A stretch of 64,000 nucleotides of DNA from Billgrantia tianxiuensis (GTDB taxonomy: Bacteria > Pseudomonadota > Gammaproteobacteria > Pseudomonadales > Halomonadaceae): the NCBI RefSeq assembly GCF_009834345.1, contig NZ_CP035042.1, forward strand, positions 62,001 to 126,000, read 5' to 3'. The notes under the pieces are model-generated. The model did no database searches. It saw only the letters and a list, made by a program, of their open reading frames with translations, and was not told the DNA's origin. Each line of letters starts with the position of its first letter. Position 1 is the first letter of the stretch. Both the position numbers and the translations under genes were made by a program. Below, piece by piece: positions 10,619 to 20,122 of this stretch.

Positions 10619-12103
10619 ATGACGCCGCTCTCTGCCACCATTCAATCCTGGCTGGACAAGAGCCACGCCCACTTCATTGGAGGGGAGTGGCTACCCGCCG
10701 CCAGCGGCCGGACCCTGGACGTCTACAATCCCGCCACCGCGGAGGTGATTAGCCGGGTGGCGGCGGGCGATGCCGCGGATATCGACGCGGCGGTTGCCGC
10801 TGCCCGGGAGGCGTTTCGCCACTGGCGCAAGTCGCGACCGGCAAGGCGTGAGAAGCTGCTGCTGGATCTCGCCGACGCCCTGGAGGCGCGAGCCGACGAT
10901 TTCGCCCTGCTTGAGACCCTGGACAACGGCAAGCCGGTGACCTTTTCGCGGCATATGGACGTGAACCTGGCCATCGATTTCATCCGCTACACCGCCGGCT
11001 GGGCCACCAAGATCGAGGGGCGCAGCATGACGCCCTCGATGCCCTTCGTGTCTGACGACAAGCAGATCGTCGCCTATACCCGCCGCGAGCCCATCGGTGT
11101 GGTGGGCGCGATCATCCCGTGGAATTTCCCGCTGCTGATGGCGGCCTGGAAAGTGGCTCCGGCGCTGGCCGCCGGCTGCAGCATCGTGCTCAAGCCCGCC
11201 GAGGACACCCCTCTCACCGCGCTGCTGCTGGCGGAACTCGTCGAGCAAGTGGGCTTCCCCGCTGGCACCCTCAACGTAGTCACCGGCCTGGGGCATACCG
11301 CCGGGGCGGCGCTGGCGGCGCATCCCGGCATTGCCAAGGTGGCCTTCACCGGCTCCACTCCGGTAGGCAAGCAGATCGGCCATGCCGCCATGGAGAACCT
11401 GACCCGCACCACCCTGGAACTGGGCGGCAAGTCGCCGGTGATGGTGCTGGCCGATGCCGATGTCGAGGCTGCTGCGGCCGGCGCTGCCCAGGCGATCTTC
11501 TTCAACCAGGGGCAAGTGTGTACCGCCGGCTCGCGAATCTATGTGCATGAATCGATCCACGACGCCTTCGTCGCCAGGCTTGCCGAACAGGCCCGGGGAT
11601 TGATCCTGGCGCCGGGCTGGGAGCCTACGGCAACCTTGGGACCGCTGGTCTCCGCCAAGCAGCAGAGCCGGGTACTCGCCTACATCGACCAGGCGCGTAG
11701 CGACGGCGGCACCATCGTCACCGGGGGCGGTACGGGGCGCGACATCGGCTACTTCGTCGAGCCCACGGTGATCACCGGCCTGGCCCAGGGCAGCCGCTGC
11801 GTGCAGGAAGAGATCTTCGGCCCGGTGGTGGTGGTGCAGACCTTCGGCGAGCTGGACGAGCTGGTGACCCTGGCCAACGACTCGCCCTACGGTCTGGCCG
11901 CCAGCATCTGGTCCAATGACCTCTCGGCGGTCAATCGCCTGGTGCCGGAGATCGAGGCCGGCAGCGTCTGGATCAATGGCCACAACCTGCTGGATGCCTG
12001 CATGCCTTTCGGCGGTTTCAAGCAGTCGGGCATCGGTCGCGAGCTCAGCGATTCGTTGATCGAGCATTACACCGAACAAAAATCTGTCGTCATGATCGTG
12101 TGA
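10619..12103 (+). CDS. NAD(P)-dependent aldehyde dehydrogenase, probably phenylacetaldehyde dehydrogenase
   Basis: A 494-residue class I aldehyde dehydrogenase. Visible are the substrate-channel motif PWNFPLLMAAWK, the nucleotide loop FTGSTPVGK, the catalytic Glu in TLELGGKSP and the catalytic Cys in FFNQGQVCTAGSR; the C-terminus has the oligomer contact MPFGGFKQSGIGRE. It follows a sigma-54 promoter and leads an operon with a porin-like gene (50 bases on) and qhpG. Since the amine dehydrogenase made by the neighbouring genes yields aldehydes, and the paa pathway is 14 kb away, oxidation of phenylacetaldehyde to phenylacetate is the likely role. A betaine-type or general aliphatic aldehyde substrate cannot be excluded. 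Confidence 0.9.
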   Translation: MTPLSATIQSWLDKSHAHFIGGEWLPAASGRTLDVYNPATAEVISRVAAGDAADIDAAVAAAREAFRHWRKSRPARREKLLLDLADALEARADDFALLETLDNGKPVTFSRHMDVNLAIDFIRYTAGWATKIEGRSMTPSMPFVSDDKQIVAYTRREPIGVVGAIIPWNFPLLMAAWKVAPALAAGCSIVLKPAEDTPLTALLLAELVEQVGFPAGTLNVVTGLGHTAGAALAAHPGIAKVAFTGSTPVGKQIGHAAMENLTRTTLELGGKSPVMVLADADVEAAAAGAAQAIFFNQGQVCTAGSRIYVHESIHDAFVARLAEQARGLILAPGWEPTATLGPLVSAKQQSRVLAYIDQARSDGGTIVTGGGTGRDIGYFVEPTVITGLAQGSRCVQEEIFGPVVVVQTFGELDELVTLANDSPYGLAASIWSNDLSAVNRLVPEIEAGSVWINGHNLLDACMPFGGFKQSGIGRELSDSLIEHYTEQKSVVMIV

Positions 12104-12152
12104 GGCAACCGGGTCCCTGCTCAGGGGCCCTTCATTCAAGGGGAACAACAGG

Positions 12153-13466
12153 ATGAACAAGAACAACACCTTGCCACGTCTGTGCGGGGCGCTGGGCGGT
12201 GTGCTGCTGGCCGCCACGCTGCCCGCCCAGGGCTACGAGATGGCCGACCTGGGCCACTCCACGGTGGATATCGACATTCAGGCGCTGCTGGGCGCCTTCC
12301 ACAGCGACCGGGGTTATGCCACCGGGGCCGCCGAGACGCGCCGCTACCGCTGGCAGGAGGGCGTGCTGACCCTGGGCGCCGAGCTCAACCCCAAGGAAAG
12401 CGGACTCTATGGCCGGGTCAGCACCGTGGGTACTGCCACCTGGGGTGACGGTGACGCCGCCGGCTTCACTTCCGGTAACGAGCGCGAGCTGGAACTGGAG
12501 GACGCCTTTCTCGGTTACCGTAATGAGTCGCTGGGTGATCCGGGCTCACCCTGGCGCCTGGACGTCTCCGCCGGACGCCAGCCGATCACCCTGGGCGACG
12601 GCTTCCTGGTAGCCGGTGATGCCACTAGCCTGGGAGACGCCCTGGGTGAGGAGCTGGACCGTGGCGGTGCCTACTATCTGGCCGGGCGCCAGGCCTTCGA
12701 CCGTACGGCGGTGGTGGCACTGGGCCGCGAGGGCTGGCAAGGTCAGGTGGCCTGGTTCGAGTCGGACAATCCGGCCCAGGCCAGCACCGAGATGGCCGCG
12801 CTGACCCTCTCCCACGACCACGGCAGCGGCCTGGTGGAGGCCACCTACCTGCGGGGGCTGGGAGTCGACGAGGCCGAGGCCGATGAGTTCCTGGCCCAGC
12901 GCGATGGCATGGACGTCTACAGCCTGCGGTTTGAGCAGTCTCTGCTGGACGAGGCCTTCAGCCTGCGCGGCGAGTTAGCCCACCAGCGCAAGGACAGCCG
13001 CGAAAACGCCTGGTACCTGGAGCCGGCCTGGACCTTCAGCGGGCTGCCCGGTCAACCCACCCTGTCGTTGCGCTACAGCCGCTTCTCCGAAGCGTGGGAT
13101 CCGCTCTTCTTCGGCGCGACACGTGGTTACGGCACCTGGTTCCAGGGCGAAGTGGCGGCCAACTATGCTGGCCCCTTCAACAGCAACGCCGAAGTGTGGC
13201 GGCTGGGCCTGGAGGGTTCGATCAATGAGAGCCTGAACCTGGGGCTTCTGGCCTACGACTTCTCGAGCCGCGACCGGGTCGATCAGCCCGACATGGGGGG
13301 CCGCGAGGTCAACCTGTACGTCGAGTGGCTGCCTACCGAATGGCTCTATGTCTCGCCGTTGCTGGGCTGGTACGCTCCTGACAGGAGTGCGGCGCAAGGT
13401 GGCACACAGCTCGGCGATGACGATACGTCCTTCTATGCCCAACTGCTGGTGGGGGTGTTCTTCTGA
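12153..13466 (+). CDS. Outer-membrane porin-like beta-barrel protein
   Basis: A 437-residue protein with a signal peptide (about 1-27, LLAATLPAQG-YE), alternating amphipathic strands typical of a beta-barrel and a terminal phenylalanine (LLVGVFF), the classic outer-membrane insertion signal. No precise family was recognised; it resembles alginate-export/DUF-type barrels. It lies between the aldehyde dehydrogenase and qhpG genes, its stop overlapping the qhpG start (TGATG), so it is probably co-expressed and used for amine entry or for the periplasmic amine dehydrogenase system. That role is inference. Confidence 0.75.
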   Translation: MNKNNTLPRLCGALGGVLLAATLPAQGYEMADLGHSTVDIDIQALLGAFHSDRGYATGAAETRRYRWQEGVLTLGAELNPKESGLYGRVSTVGTATWGDGDAAGFTSGNERELELEDAFLGYRNESLGDPGSPWRLDVSAGRQPITLGDGFLVAGDATSLGDALGEELDRGGAYYLAGRQAFDRTAVVALGREGWQGQVAWFESDNPAQASTEMAALTLSHDHGSGLVEATYLRGLGVDEAEADEFLAQRDGMDVYSLRFEQSLLDEAFSLRGELAHQRKDSRENAWYLEPAWTFSGLPGQPTLSLRYSRFSEAWDPLFFGATRGYGTWFQGEVAANYAGPFNSNAEVWRLGLEGSINESLNLGLLAYDFSSRDRVDQPDMGGREVNLYVEWLPTEWLYVSPLLGWYAPDRSAAQGGTQLGDDDTSFYAQLLVGVFF

Positions 13467-14836
13467 TGAGCGACGATGCGGCCGGCGAGGTACTGATCGC
13501 TGGAGGCGGCCCCGCCGGAGCCGCCCTGGCGATGCTGCTGCATCGCGCCGGTCGTCGGATCACCCTGGTGAGCCGCTGTCGCGACTATCGTGCCATCGAG
13601 GGCATTTCCCGGCGTAGCCTCCAGGCCCTGCAGGGCCTGGGGTTGTCTCGGGCCGCCGCCTGCGCGGTGGGACCCTTGCCGCGCCGGGTCACCTGGGCTG
13701 GCGAGGCGCGGGCGCCCAACGCCGAGTGGCTGCTGCCCCGGCCCGCTTTCGACGCGGCCCTGCTCGAGGATCTGCGCGCAGCCGGCGTTCCGGTGATCGA
13801 GGCCCGAGTGATCGGCCTCGAAAGCGTCGATCGGAAAGTACGATGCAGCCTGGCGGACGGACAGGTGCTGAGCGCCGCCTGGGGGGTGGAAGCCCGTGGC
13901 CGAGCGGCGTCGCGGCGTCATTACCGTGACGCCGCTACCTGGTCGAGCCCGGCCTGGATCCTGCGCGGCGAGGCCGCGGAGGCGACACCGGCCAGTGCTG
14001 CGCTATCGCTGCCCGACGGTGGCTGGGCCTGGTGGTCGCGCCTGCATGGCCAGCAGTATCTGCAATTGGCGCTGCCGGAGGCGACGCTGCGCCATGCCTG
14101 CCGCGACCCCGACGCCTGGCTGGCAGCCCAGCCGGCCCTGGCTGAGCTGTGGGGCGGCTCGCCCGTTCACCACCATTATCGCCGCCCCAGCACGCTGGGG
14201 CGTGCCGGCGTGAGGGAGGGGCGGATCTGGCGCCTGGGAGATGCCTCCATGGCCATCGACCCCCTTTCCGGCCAAGGCATCTTCAATGCGCTCTCCTCGG
14301 CCCATGGCTTGCTGCCGGTGCTCGACGGCCTGCTGGCCGGCGAGGCGATGGCACCGCTGCAGCGCTTCCACCAGCGTCGCCAGGACGCCCAATACTGGCG
14401 TTTCGCCCGCGCCGGGCGCGACTTCTACCGCCAGGCCGCCTGTCAGGTGTCGACGAGCGCCGACCCGGCACCCTATTGGGCGGCGCGCTGCCACTGGCCC
14501 GATCACCAGCCGTTGCACCCGCCGGAGCCCTGGGCCCGGGTACGGGTCAAGCGGGGGCTGGCCATCGTCGGTACCCGGCTGGCCGAGCGGGAACTGGTGG
14601 TGACCCCCGACCAGCCCCTGGGTATACAGGCGGTGGCGGGTGTGCTGCTGGCGCCTCTGGTCAGGGCCATGCAGGCCGGCGATCTCGGCGAGGCAAAGAC
14701 ACTGCTGAACGCTTCCGGGGCTGCGGCCGCGGCGCTGTGGCAGTGGTGGCAGGATCACCCAGACTGGCCAGCGCTGCCAGCTCCTGCTGTCGATACCGCT
14801 ACCACCGATTCGCCGGCCGATTCCGCCAGCCAGTAG
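13466..14836 (+). CDS. qhpG: QhpG-like FAD-dependent monooxygenase (tryptophan hydroxylase for CTQ cofactor)
   Basis: A 456-residue single-component flavoprotein. The N-terminal Rossmann motif is LIAGGGPAGAALA, and the second FAD motif WRLGDASMAIDPLSGQG sits near residue 255-270. In characterised amine dehydrogenase systems QhpG dihydroxylates the tryptophan of the small subunit that becomes cysteine tryptophylquinone. The assignment rests on the fold plus context: the full qhp gene set surrounds it. It is on the plus strand with the aldehyde dehydrogenase, and its last 82 bases overlap, tail to tail, the end of qhpE on the other strand. Confidence 0.85.
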   Translation: MSDDAAGEVLIAGGGPAGAALAMLLHRAGRRITLVSRCRDYRAIEGISRRSLQALQGLGLSRAAACAVGPLPRRVTWAGEARAPNAEWLLPRPAFDAALLEDLRAAGVPVIEARVIGLESVDRKVRCSLADGQVLSAAWGVEARGRAASRRHYRDAATWSSPAWILRGEAAEATPASAALSLPDGGWAWWSRLHGQQYLQLALPEATLRHACRDPDAWLAAQPALAELWGGSPVHHHYRRPSTLGRAGVREGRIWRLGDASMAIDPLSGQGIFNALSSAHGLLPVLDGLLAGEAMAPLQRFHQRRQDAQYWRFARAGRDFYRQAACQVSTSADPAPYWAARCHWPDHQPLHPPEPWARVRVKRGLAIVGTRLAERELVVTPDQPLGIQAVAGVLLAPLVRAMQAGDLGEAKTLLNASGAAAAALWQWWQDHPDWPALPAPAVDTATTDSPADSASQ

Positions 14837-15452
14837 CCCAGGGCATGGGCCGCGGCGAAGCTGGCTCCGCCCAGGGGCGGGGGGTGCCGAGCGGAGGCGG
14901 TCCCGACATCCAGGGTTGCCAGGCGGTGCCTTCCGGCCGCGTCTCTTCGGCAGCCCAGACGCAGGCGTACCAGCGTCCGTCAGGCCCCTGCCTTGGCGGC
15001 CCCGGTAGCTGTCCCGCCGCGCCGCTGACCGCGACCACGCTGGGCCAGGCCGCGGGATAGGCTGGCGCGCCGAAGCGTGGGCTGGCAGCGACGATACGGG
15101 TGCCGGCGGCCTGCAGGCGTTCCACCGCCGCGCGTAGCCGCGCATCGGCACGCGGCAGGCCCAGGCTACACAGCAGCCAGGCCGGCGGCCGTTCGGCCTG
15201 CCATTCGAGAGCCGTCGCCAGGCTGTCGGCGTCACAGGTCAGGCGCTCCTCGAACAGTTTGTAGAGGGCGATTTCCAGCCGCTGGAGCGGCAGATAGTGG
15301 CCCAGGGTGGCGAGGATGGCCCGACCATGGCCCAGGCGATCTTCGCAGCCGCCGGGGGCATGGCAGCGGGCGAGCCAGCCCGTGGCGGCGGTGTCCGGCC
15401 CGGTGCCGCTGTCGATCAGGCCGAGGGAGAGGGGGCGTGGCCTCAGGGACAT
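14755..15452 (-). CDS. qhpE: QhpE-like subtilisin-type protease; frame broken
   Basis: A small subtilisin-family protease, 232 residues when restored. Asp14 in LIDSG and His42 in GHG fit the first two catalytic residues, and the serine motif GGASFAAAHALG appears only after a frame change. One base is missing in the G4-C-G6 tract at 14874-14884; without correction the frame ends at 14799. QhpE proteases cut the leader from the crosslinked QhpC precursor in the cytoplasm, so no signal peptide is expected and none is seen. The start overlaps the qhpF stop by 10 bases, indicating translational coupling. Confidence 0.82.
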
Positions 15453-17143
15453 GCGGTCGCCTCCCTGGCGATCAGCCTGCCGTCCTGGAGGCGATAGCGG
15501 GCATCGAGATTGCTGAAATGGCTCCCCTGATGGCTGATGATTAGCCGGGTGGTATTGCCCAGCAGTTCGTCGAGCCGGGCATCGAAGGCTCGGGCAGCCT
15601 CGGCATCCAGGGCCGCGGTGGGTTCATCCAGCAGCACCAGGCGGGGCTTCTTGAGCAGTGCCCGGGCCAGGGCCAGGCGTGCGCGCTGGCCGCCGGACAC
15701 CGTGCCGCCCAGGTCGCCGAGTTCGGTTGCGAGGCCACGCGGCAGGGCGGCTAGCCAGTCGCCAAGACCCACCTGCAACAGTGCCTCGACCAGCTCGGCA
15801 TCGCTGGCCTCGGGAGCGAGGGCGCGCAGGGTTTCCGCCAGGCTGCCGCGCAGCAGACTGGGGTGCTGTTCCACCCAGGCCACCTGCTTCAACCAGTGGT
15901 GGCGGGATAGCGCGTCCAGAGGCACGCCGTCGACACGGATCTCGCCCGATGCTGGCGTTTCCAGTCCGAGCAGCAGGCGGATCAGGCTGCTCTTGCCGGC
16001 GCCCGAGGGGCCTTCAATGAGCACCTTGCGGCCCGGCGCAAGCGTGAGATCGACACCATCCAGCAGCCCATCGGCCTGTCCCGCATGGCGGAAGCGTACC
16101 CCTTCGAGGCGAAGCTCGCCGGGGCCTGAGGGATGTTCGCCCCGGTAGGGATCGTTCATGGCCGGCTCGGCGAACAGCTCGGCGAGGCGAGCCGCACTGA
16201 CCTGGGCCCGCTGCCAGCCGCCGTAGAGGCCAAGCAGACCGCCGATGGGCGCCATCACCATGCCAAGATAGGCCAGTAGGGCTACCAGCTCGCCGAGCTG
16301 CAGGCGCCCCTGGATCACCAGATAGCCGCCCAGCAGGAGCAGGCCGGCCCGGGCCAGGGAGAGGATCAGCTGGGGGCCCGTGTCGCTGAGGAAACCCACC
16401 CAGCGCACCGCCAGCAGGCGGCGTAGCTGCTCGTGGCCGAGTCCCTGGAGGCGGTTGAGCCGCGAGGCCTCCAGCGCTTGGCCCTGGAACCAGGGGCCAA
16501 GGGCCAGGGTGTCCTGCCAGAAGCCGGAGATCTCGCCGCTCTGTTCGCGCAGGGCCCGCTGACGGCAGGTCAGCGCCGGGCGCCAGGCGCGCAGCCACAG
16601 CCACTGAAGCGGCACCAGCAGCGCCACCAACACCATCAGCATGGGGCTGTAAAAGCCGATCATGGCCAGGGCGCCCACCAGCCCGAGCAGGTTGGAGAGG
16701 CCGCTGAGCAGGCCGTCCAGGGCGAAGCCCTGGAGAATCGACAGGTCGCCGTCGAGGCGGCTCATCAGGTCGCCCCGCCCCCGGGCCTGCCAGCGGGCGG
16801 GGGCCAGACGCAGCAGGTGACGTAACAGCGAGCGGCGCAGCGCCAGCAGCAGCCGGGCGGAGAGCGCCACATGCTGCAGGCGAGTCAGCCCCTGCAGGCC
16901 CAGCGCGGCGAGTCCCACCGCCACCAGGGCGCCGACATAGGCGAGCACCGTGGAGAAGTCGCCCTGCATCAGTCCGCGGTCGATCAGCCGCTGCGTGAGT
17001 AGCGGCGGCAGCAGTGCCAGCAGGGTCGCCACCAGGCTCAGCGCCAGCAGTCGGGCGAGCGCCACACGCCGCGCCTTGAGCGGGCGGTAGAGCCAGTTCC
17101 AGGGCAGCGCTCCTGTCTCCCGGGTGGGTTCGGACTCGCGCAT
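15443..17143 (-). CDS. qhpF: QhpF-like ABC exporter (fused membrane and ATPase domains)
   Basis: A 566-residue half-transporter. Six hydrophobic segments fill about residues 25-300; the ATPase domain has Walker A GPSGAGKSS, signature VSGGQRA, Walker B LVLLDEP and the H-loop ISHQGS. In qhp systems this exporter moves the modified small subunit to the periplasm, since QhpC has no Sec/Tat signal. The ATG at 17143 follows GGAGAACTGTCG; the longer frame to 17194 is unlikely. It lies 84 bases after qhpB and overlaps qhpE. Generic lipid or drug export is possible by sequence alone; context decides. Confidence 0.88.
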   Translation of the reverse strand: MRESEPTRETGALPWNWLYRPLKARRVALARLLALSLVATLLALLPPLLTQRLIDRGLMQGDFSTVLAYVGALVAVGLAALGLQGLTRLQHVALSARLLLALRRSLLRHLLRLAPARWQARGRGDLMSRLDGDLSILQGFALDGLLSGLSNLLGLVGALAMIGFYSPMLMVLVALLVPLQWLWLRAWRPALTCRQRALREQSGEISGFWQDTLALGPWFQGQALEASRLNRLQGLGHEQLRRLLAVRWVGFLSDTGPQLILSLARAGLLLLGGYLVIQGRLQLGELVALLAYLGMVMAPIGGLLGLYGGWQRAQVSAARLAELFAEPAMNDPYRGEHPSGPGELRLEGVRFRHAGQADGLLDGVDLTLAPGRKVLIEGPSGAGKSSLIRLLLGLETPASGEIRVDGVPLDALSRHHWLKQVAWVEQHPSLLRGSLAETLRALAPEASDAELVEALLQVGLGDWLAALPRGLATELGDLGGTVSGGQRARLALARALLKKPRLVLLDEPTAALDAEAARAFDARLDELLGNTTRLIISHQGSHFSNLDARYRLQDGRLIAREATACP

Positions 17144-17227
17144 CGACAGTTCTCCAGCACAGAGGGGCCGGTCGCTTTCGCAAGCGCCGGCCAAGAGGGC
17201 TACGCCACAAGGCTAAAGGTGCTGCGC

Positions 17228-18327
17228 CTAGAAGCGCGCCACCTTCAACGTGGCAGTGCTCATGTCGCCGGGCAGGCGAATCCGTCCCAGGTCGTTGAAG
17301 TCGTCATCGTAGATGGCGATATCGCTGGAGGCGCCGCCCACGTAGATGCGCGAGCCGTCGTAGGACGTATTGATGACATAGTAGGTGTGGTCGAGGTCGA
17401 TCACCCGTACGATCTCCCGCGTTCTGGCGTCCAGCTTGCTGAGCTGGGTGTAGACGCCGTAGAAGACGTCACGCTCGCGGGGGTCGGAGACCATCGAGAA
17501 GATGATGAACTCGAAGGGCGCGATCTCCTTGTTTTCGGTCTCGCCGGTGGTCAGATCGATCCGGCTGATGCCCCAGTGCCAGGCCTCGTTCTCCTCGCCG
17601 GGATGCTCCGCTACCGTGTAAGGGCGCACGAACTCGTCCGTGACCTCGCCGATGGACCACATCGCCAGGGAGTCGGGTGGGCTGAAGCCGGGGCGATCCC
17701 AGTTGCGGTTGGCGATGGCCACCTCGGTGTCGCCGTTCTCTGGGTCGACCCGGTAGATATCGGCTCCGGCGAGGTAGAGATAGCCATCCGCGGCGGCACC
17801 CATGGTGGTGACCTGGCGCGGAGCGGGGAAGGTGGCCAGGGGCTTGGCATCGAGGCCCGCCGAGGTGTCATACACCGCCAGCTGCGGCTCCAGCACCTCG
17901 TAGCGGTCGCGTTGCAGGCGTACCCGGTCCTGCACCGTGTAGAGACGGCTGCCGTCGGGGCTCACCGCCAGCGAGGCGAGCGCCTTGGCGCGCACGTCGC
18001 CCTCGGACTGACGGGCGCGGAACACCTCCTCGCAGTTGGTGAGGTCGATGCCCACCACGTCCTCCCAGCGGTTGTGCAGCACATAGGCGATACGCTCGTC
18101 GGGGGAGAGCTGCAGGGTGCCGGAGCCGAAGGCGCCCGCCACGTCGCAGCTGCGCACCACCTCCCGGGCCTCGGGTCGATCACATGCAGCTGGTTGGGGC
18201 GGGCCATGGTCACCAGGTACTCGCGCGCCTCTTCGGCTTCGGCAGCCGCCACCATCAAGGGCTGAACGGCGAGGGCCAGCAGGCCCGCCAGGGGCAGGTG
18301 GAGTCGCTTCATCACGGAGCTTGTCAT
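17228..18327 (-). CDS. qhpB: Quinohemoprotein amine dehydrogenase beta subunit (QhpB); frame broken
   Basis: About 366 residues when restored: a signal peptide (MKRLHLPLAGLLALAVQPLM region, ending AAAEA) and a seven-bladed beta-propeller with repeated SPDG/YVGG-type blade motifs. Within the enzyme this subunit helps frame the active site. A base is missing at CCCGAG (forward-strand CTCGGG, 18170-18175), so the signal peptide and the propeller are in different frames. The start overlaps the qhpC stop (TGATG). All other conserved blade motifs are intact, arguing against decay. Confidence 0.87.
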
Positions 18328-18678
18328 CACTTGTCGCCTCCCGGGTAGACGCTGTCGAGCTTGCGCCAGTCATCCTCGGCGCGGTCGGCTCCATCCCCCA
18401 GTGGGGTAGGTGTTCATGGTGTCGGGTACCTGGGCGGGCCACCAGCAGGGGTCGGCGCAGCCGTAGAGGTCCGCCTCCATGGGCTGGCACAGCGAGGCTA
18501 CGCCGCCGAAGGGATCCACCTCCCAGCCGGGGTCGAAGCTCGAGGTGCAGCCGGCGATGGTCTGCATGGCCTGAACCTCCTCCAGTGCCTCGGGGGTGGC
18601 GGCCCGCTCCATCTCCCGGGCCTTGCGGTTGAGAGGGGTGAGCCCCAGCTCGCTGAAGCCTTTGTTGTTGTGTGTCAT
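18327..18678 (-). CDS. qhpC: Quinohemoprotein amine dehydrogenase gamma subunit (QhpC), CTQ-bearing; frame broken near the end
   Basis: The catalytic small subunit, about 116-117 residues. If Cys44 is mature Cys7, the crosslink residues known from this enzyme all fall in place: Cys7-Glu16, Cys27-Asp33, Cys41-Asp49, and Cys37-Trp43 forming cysteine tryptophylquinone, within [15 protein letters not shown]. The leader lacks a Sec signal, as expected for export by QhpF. The frame breaks in a run of five C/G at 18395-18399 (one extra or two missing bases); the restored tail reads [17 protein letters not shown] and stops at 18327. The start overlaps the qhpD stop by ATGA. Too short for many gene finders. 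Confidence 0.88.
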
Positions 18679-20102
18679 GCGGTTTGCCTCCCGGCCAGGG
18701 GGCCGTCGAGAAAGTCGGGGTTGTGACGCAGAATGCGGGCGTAGGCGCCGATGCCGAAGTCGACCCACTCGCGCATCAAGTCGCAATAGTGGTAGGTCGG
18801 CGTCATGGGATCGCCGAAGCGGGCGTAGCTCTCGTGGTAGCAGCCGCCGGAGCAGAGGTTGCGGATGCGGCAATTGCTGCAGCCGCGCTCGCTGCGATCG
18901 CTCCTGGCCTCGATGAACTGCTTGAGGCCGGCGTGATCGAGCCCCTCGCGGACGCTGCCGAAGGTCGGCAGTTCGGAACCGGTGAAGCGGTGGCAGAGGT
19001 GCACGTCACCGCCATGGTCCACCGCCACCAGCCCGAGCCCGGCACCGCAGGGCACGGCCTTGCTGCGCCCCTCCCAGATGTCGGTGAGCAGCTGGTTGAA
19101 GTTGCCGAAGCCAATGTCGCGACCCTCGATGGCGGCCTCGACCGCACGCTTGCCGAGTTCGAGCATGCCGTCGAAGACGACACGCAGCTCTTCGCCCGTC
19201 AGGTTGTAGGCGGCCATGTCACCCGAGGTGACCGGGGCGAAGCCCGCCTCGGCGAAGCCCAGCTCATTGACCAGGTGGTGGTGGATGCCGATCACGTCGG
19301 TGGTGCCGTGGGTCAGGGTGACCCGGGCGCCCACCGGTCGCGAGCGATAGTTGGCCAGCAGCGGCGCGATGCGCCGGGCCACCAGGTCGTAGGTGCCCTG
19401 GCCGTTGACGGCGATGCGGTTCTTGTCATGGATTGCCTTGGGGCCGTCCATGCTTACCGTCAGGCCGAAGCGGTGGGCATCGAAGAAGGCGATCTTCTCC
19501 TCGCTGAGCAGGGTGGCGTTGGTGGTCAGGGTGAAGTCCACCGCCTTGCCGAGCCCGTGGATGCGCTGCTCGGCCCAGGCCACCACCGCGCGGATCAGTG
19601 GCATATTGCTGAGCGGCTCGCCGCCGAAGAAGACGACGTTGTAGCGCTCCCGCTGCGGGGCTTCGCGCAGCATCATCTCGATGGCCGCCTGGGCGGTGGC
19701 CAGGTCCATCTTCTTGCCATCGCGGGGGTTGTCCAGGTCTTCCTTGTAGCAGTAGCTGCAGCTCAGGTTGCAGCCGGTGTTGACGTTGAGCACCACGGTG
19801 GAGAGCGGGAACTGCTCCACCCGGACGCTGGGATTGTAGGCCTGGACGACGCCGTCGGTGACCAGCTTCAGCGTCTTGAGCTGCTCCAGGCGTGCCTGCA
19901 GGTCGGCGAGGCTCACCTCCTGGACCAACTGGCCCGGCAAGGCGTGCGGATCCAACCCCTCCTGGCGGCTGGCCAGGGCCAGCAGCGTCTCGCTGAGAGG
20001 GTCCGGGGCGAACAGGCTGGTGGTGGGCACGTGGAACCACAGCGGCTGGCCTTCCACCTCCACCCGATGCAGGTTCTGCGGGATCGCTTGCAAGATTCCC
20101 AT
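18675..20102 (-). CDS. qhpD: QhpD-like radical SAM peptide-crosslinking enzyme
   Basis: A 475-residue radical SAM/SPASM protein that forms the Cys-to-Asp/Glu thioether bonds in QhpC. The radical SAM cluster motif CNLSCSYC supplies Cys111, Cys115 and Cys118; FFGGEPL follows. The C-terminal SPASM region has cysteines in [21 protein letters not shown] and [14 protein letters not shown] for two auxiliary 4Fe-4S clusters. Length and motifs match the family and the frame is intact. It begins 20 bases after the qhpA stop and overlaps qhpC, the coupling expected for an enzyme and its peptide substrate. Confidence 0.93.
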   Translation of the reverse strand: MGILQAIPQNLHRVEVEGQPLWFHVPTTSLFAPDPLSETLLALASRQEGLDPHALPGQLVQEVSLADLQARLEQLKTLKLVTDGVVQAYNPSVRVEQFPLSTVVLNVNTGCNLSCSYCYKEDLDNPRDGKKMDLATAQAAIEMMLREAPQRERYNVVFFGGEPLSNMPLIRAVVAWAEQRIHGLGKAVDFTLTTNATLLSEEKIAFFDAHRFGLTVSMDGPKAIHDKNRIAVNGQGTYDLVARRIAPLLANYRSRPVGARVTLTHGTTDVIGIHHHLVNELGFAEAGFAPVTSGDMAAYNLTGEELRVVFDGMLELGKRAVEAAIEGRDIGFGNFNQLLTDIWEGRSKAVPCGAGLGLVAVDHGGDVHLCHRFTGSELPTFGSVREGLDHAGLKQFIEARSDRSERGCSNCRIRNLCSGGCYHESYARFGDPMTPTYHYCDLMREWVDFGIGAYARILRHNPDFLDGPLAGRQTA

Positions 20103-20122
20103 GGTGATCTCCTGGTCCGGTG

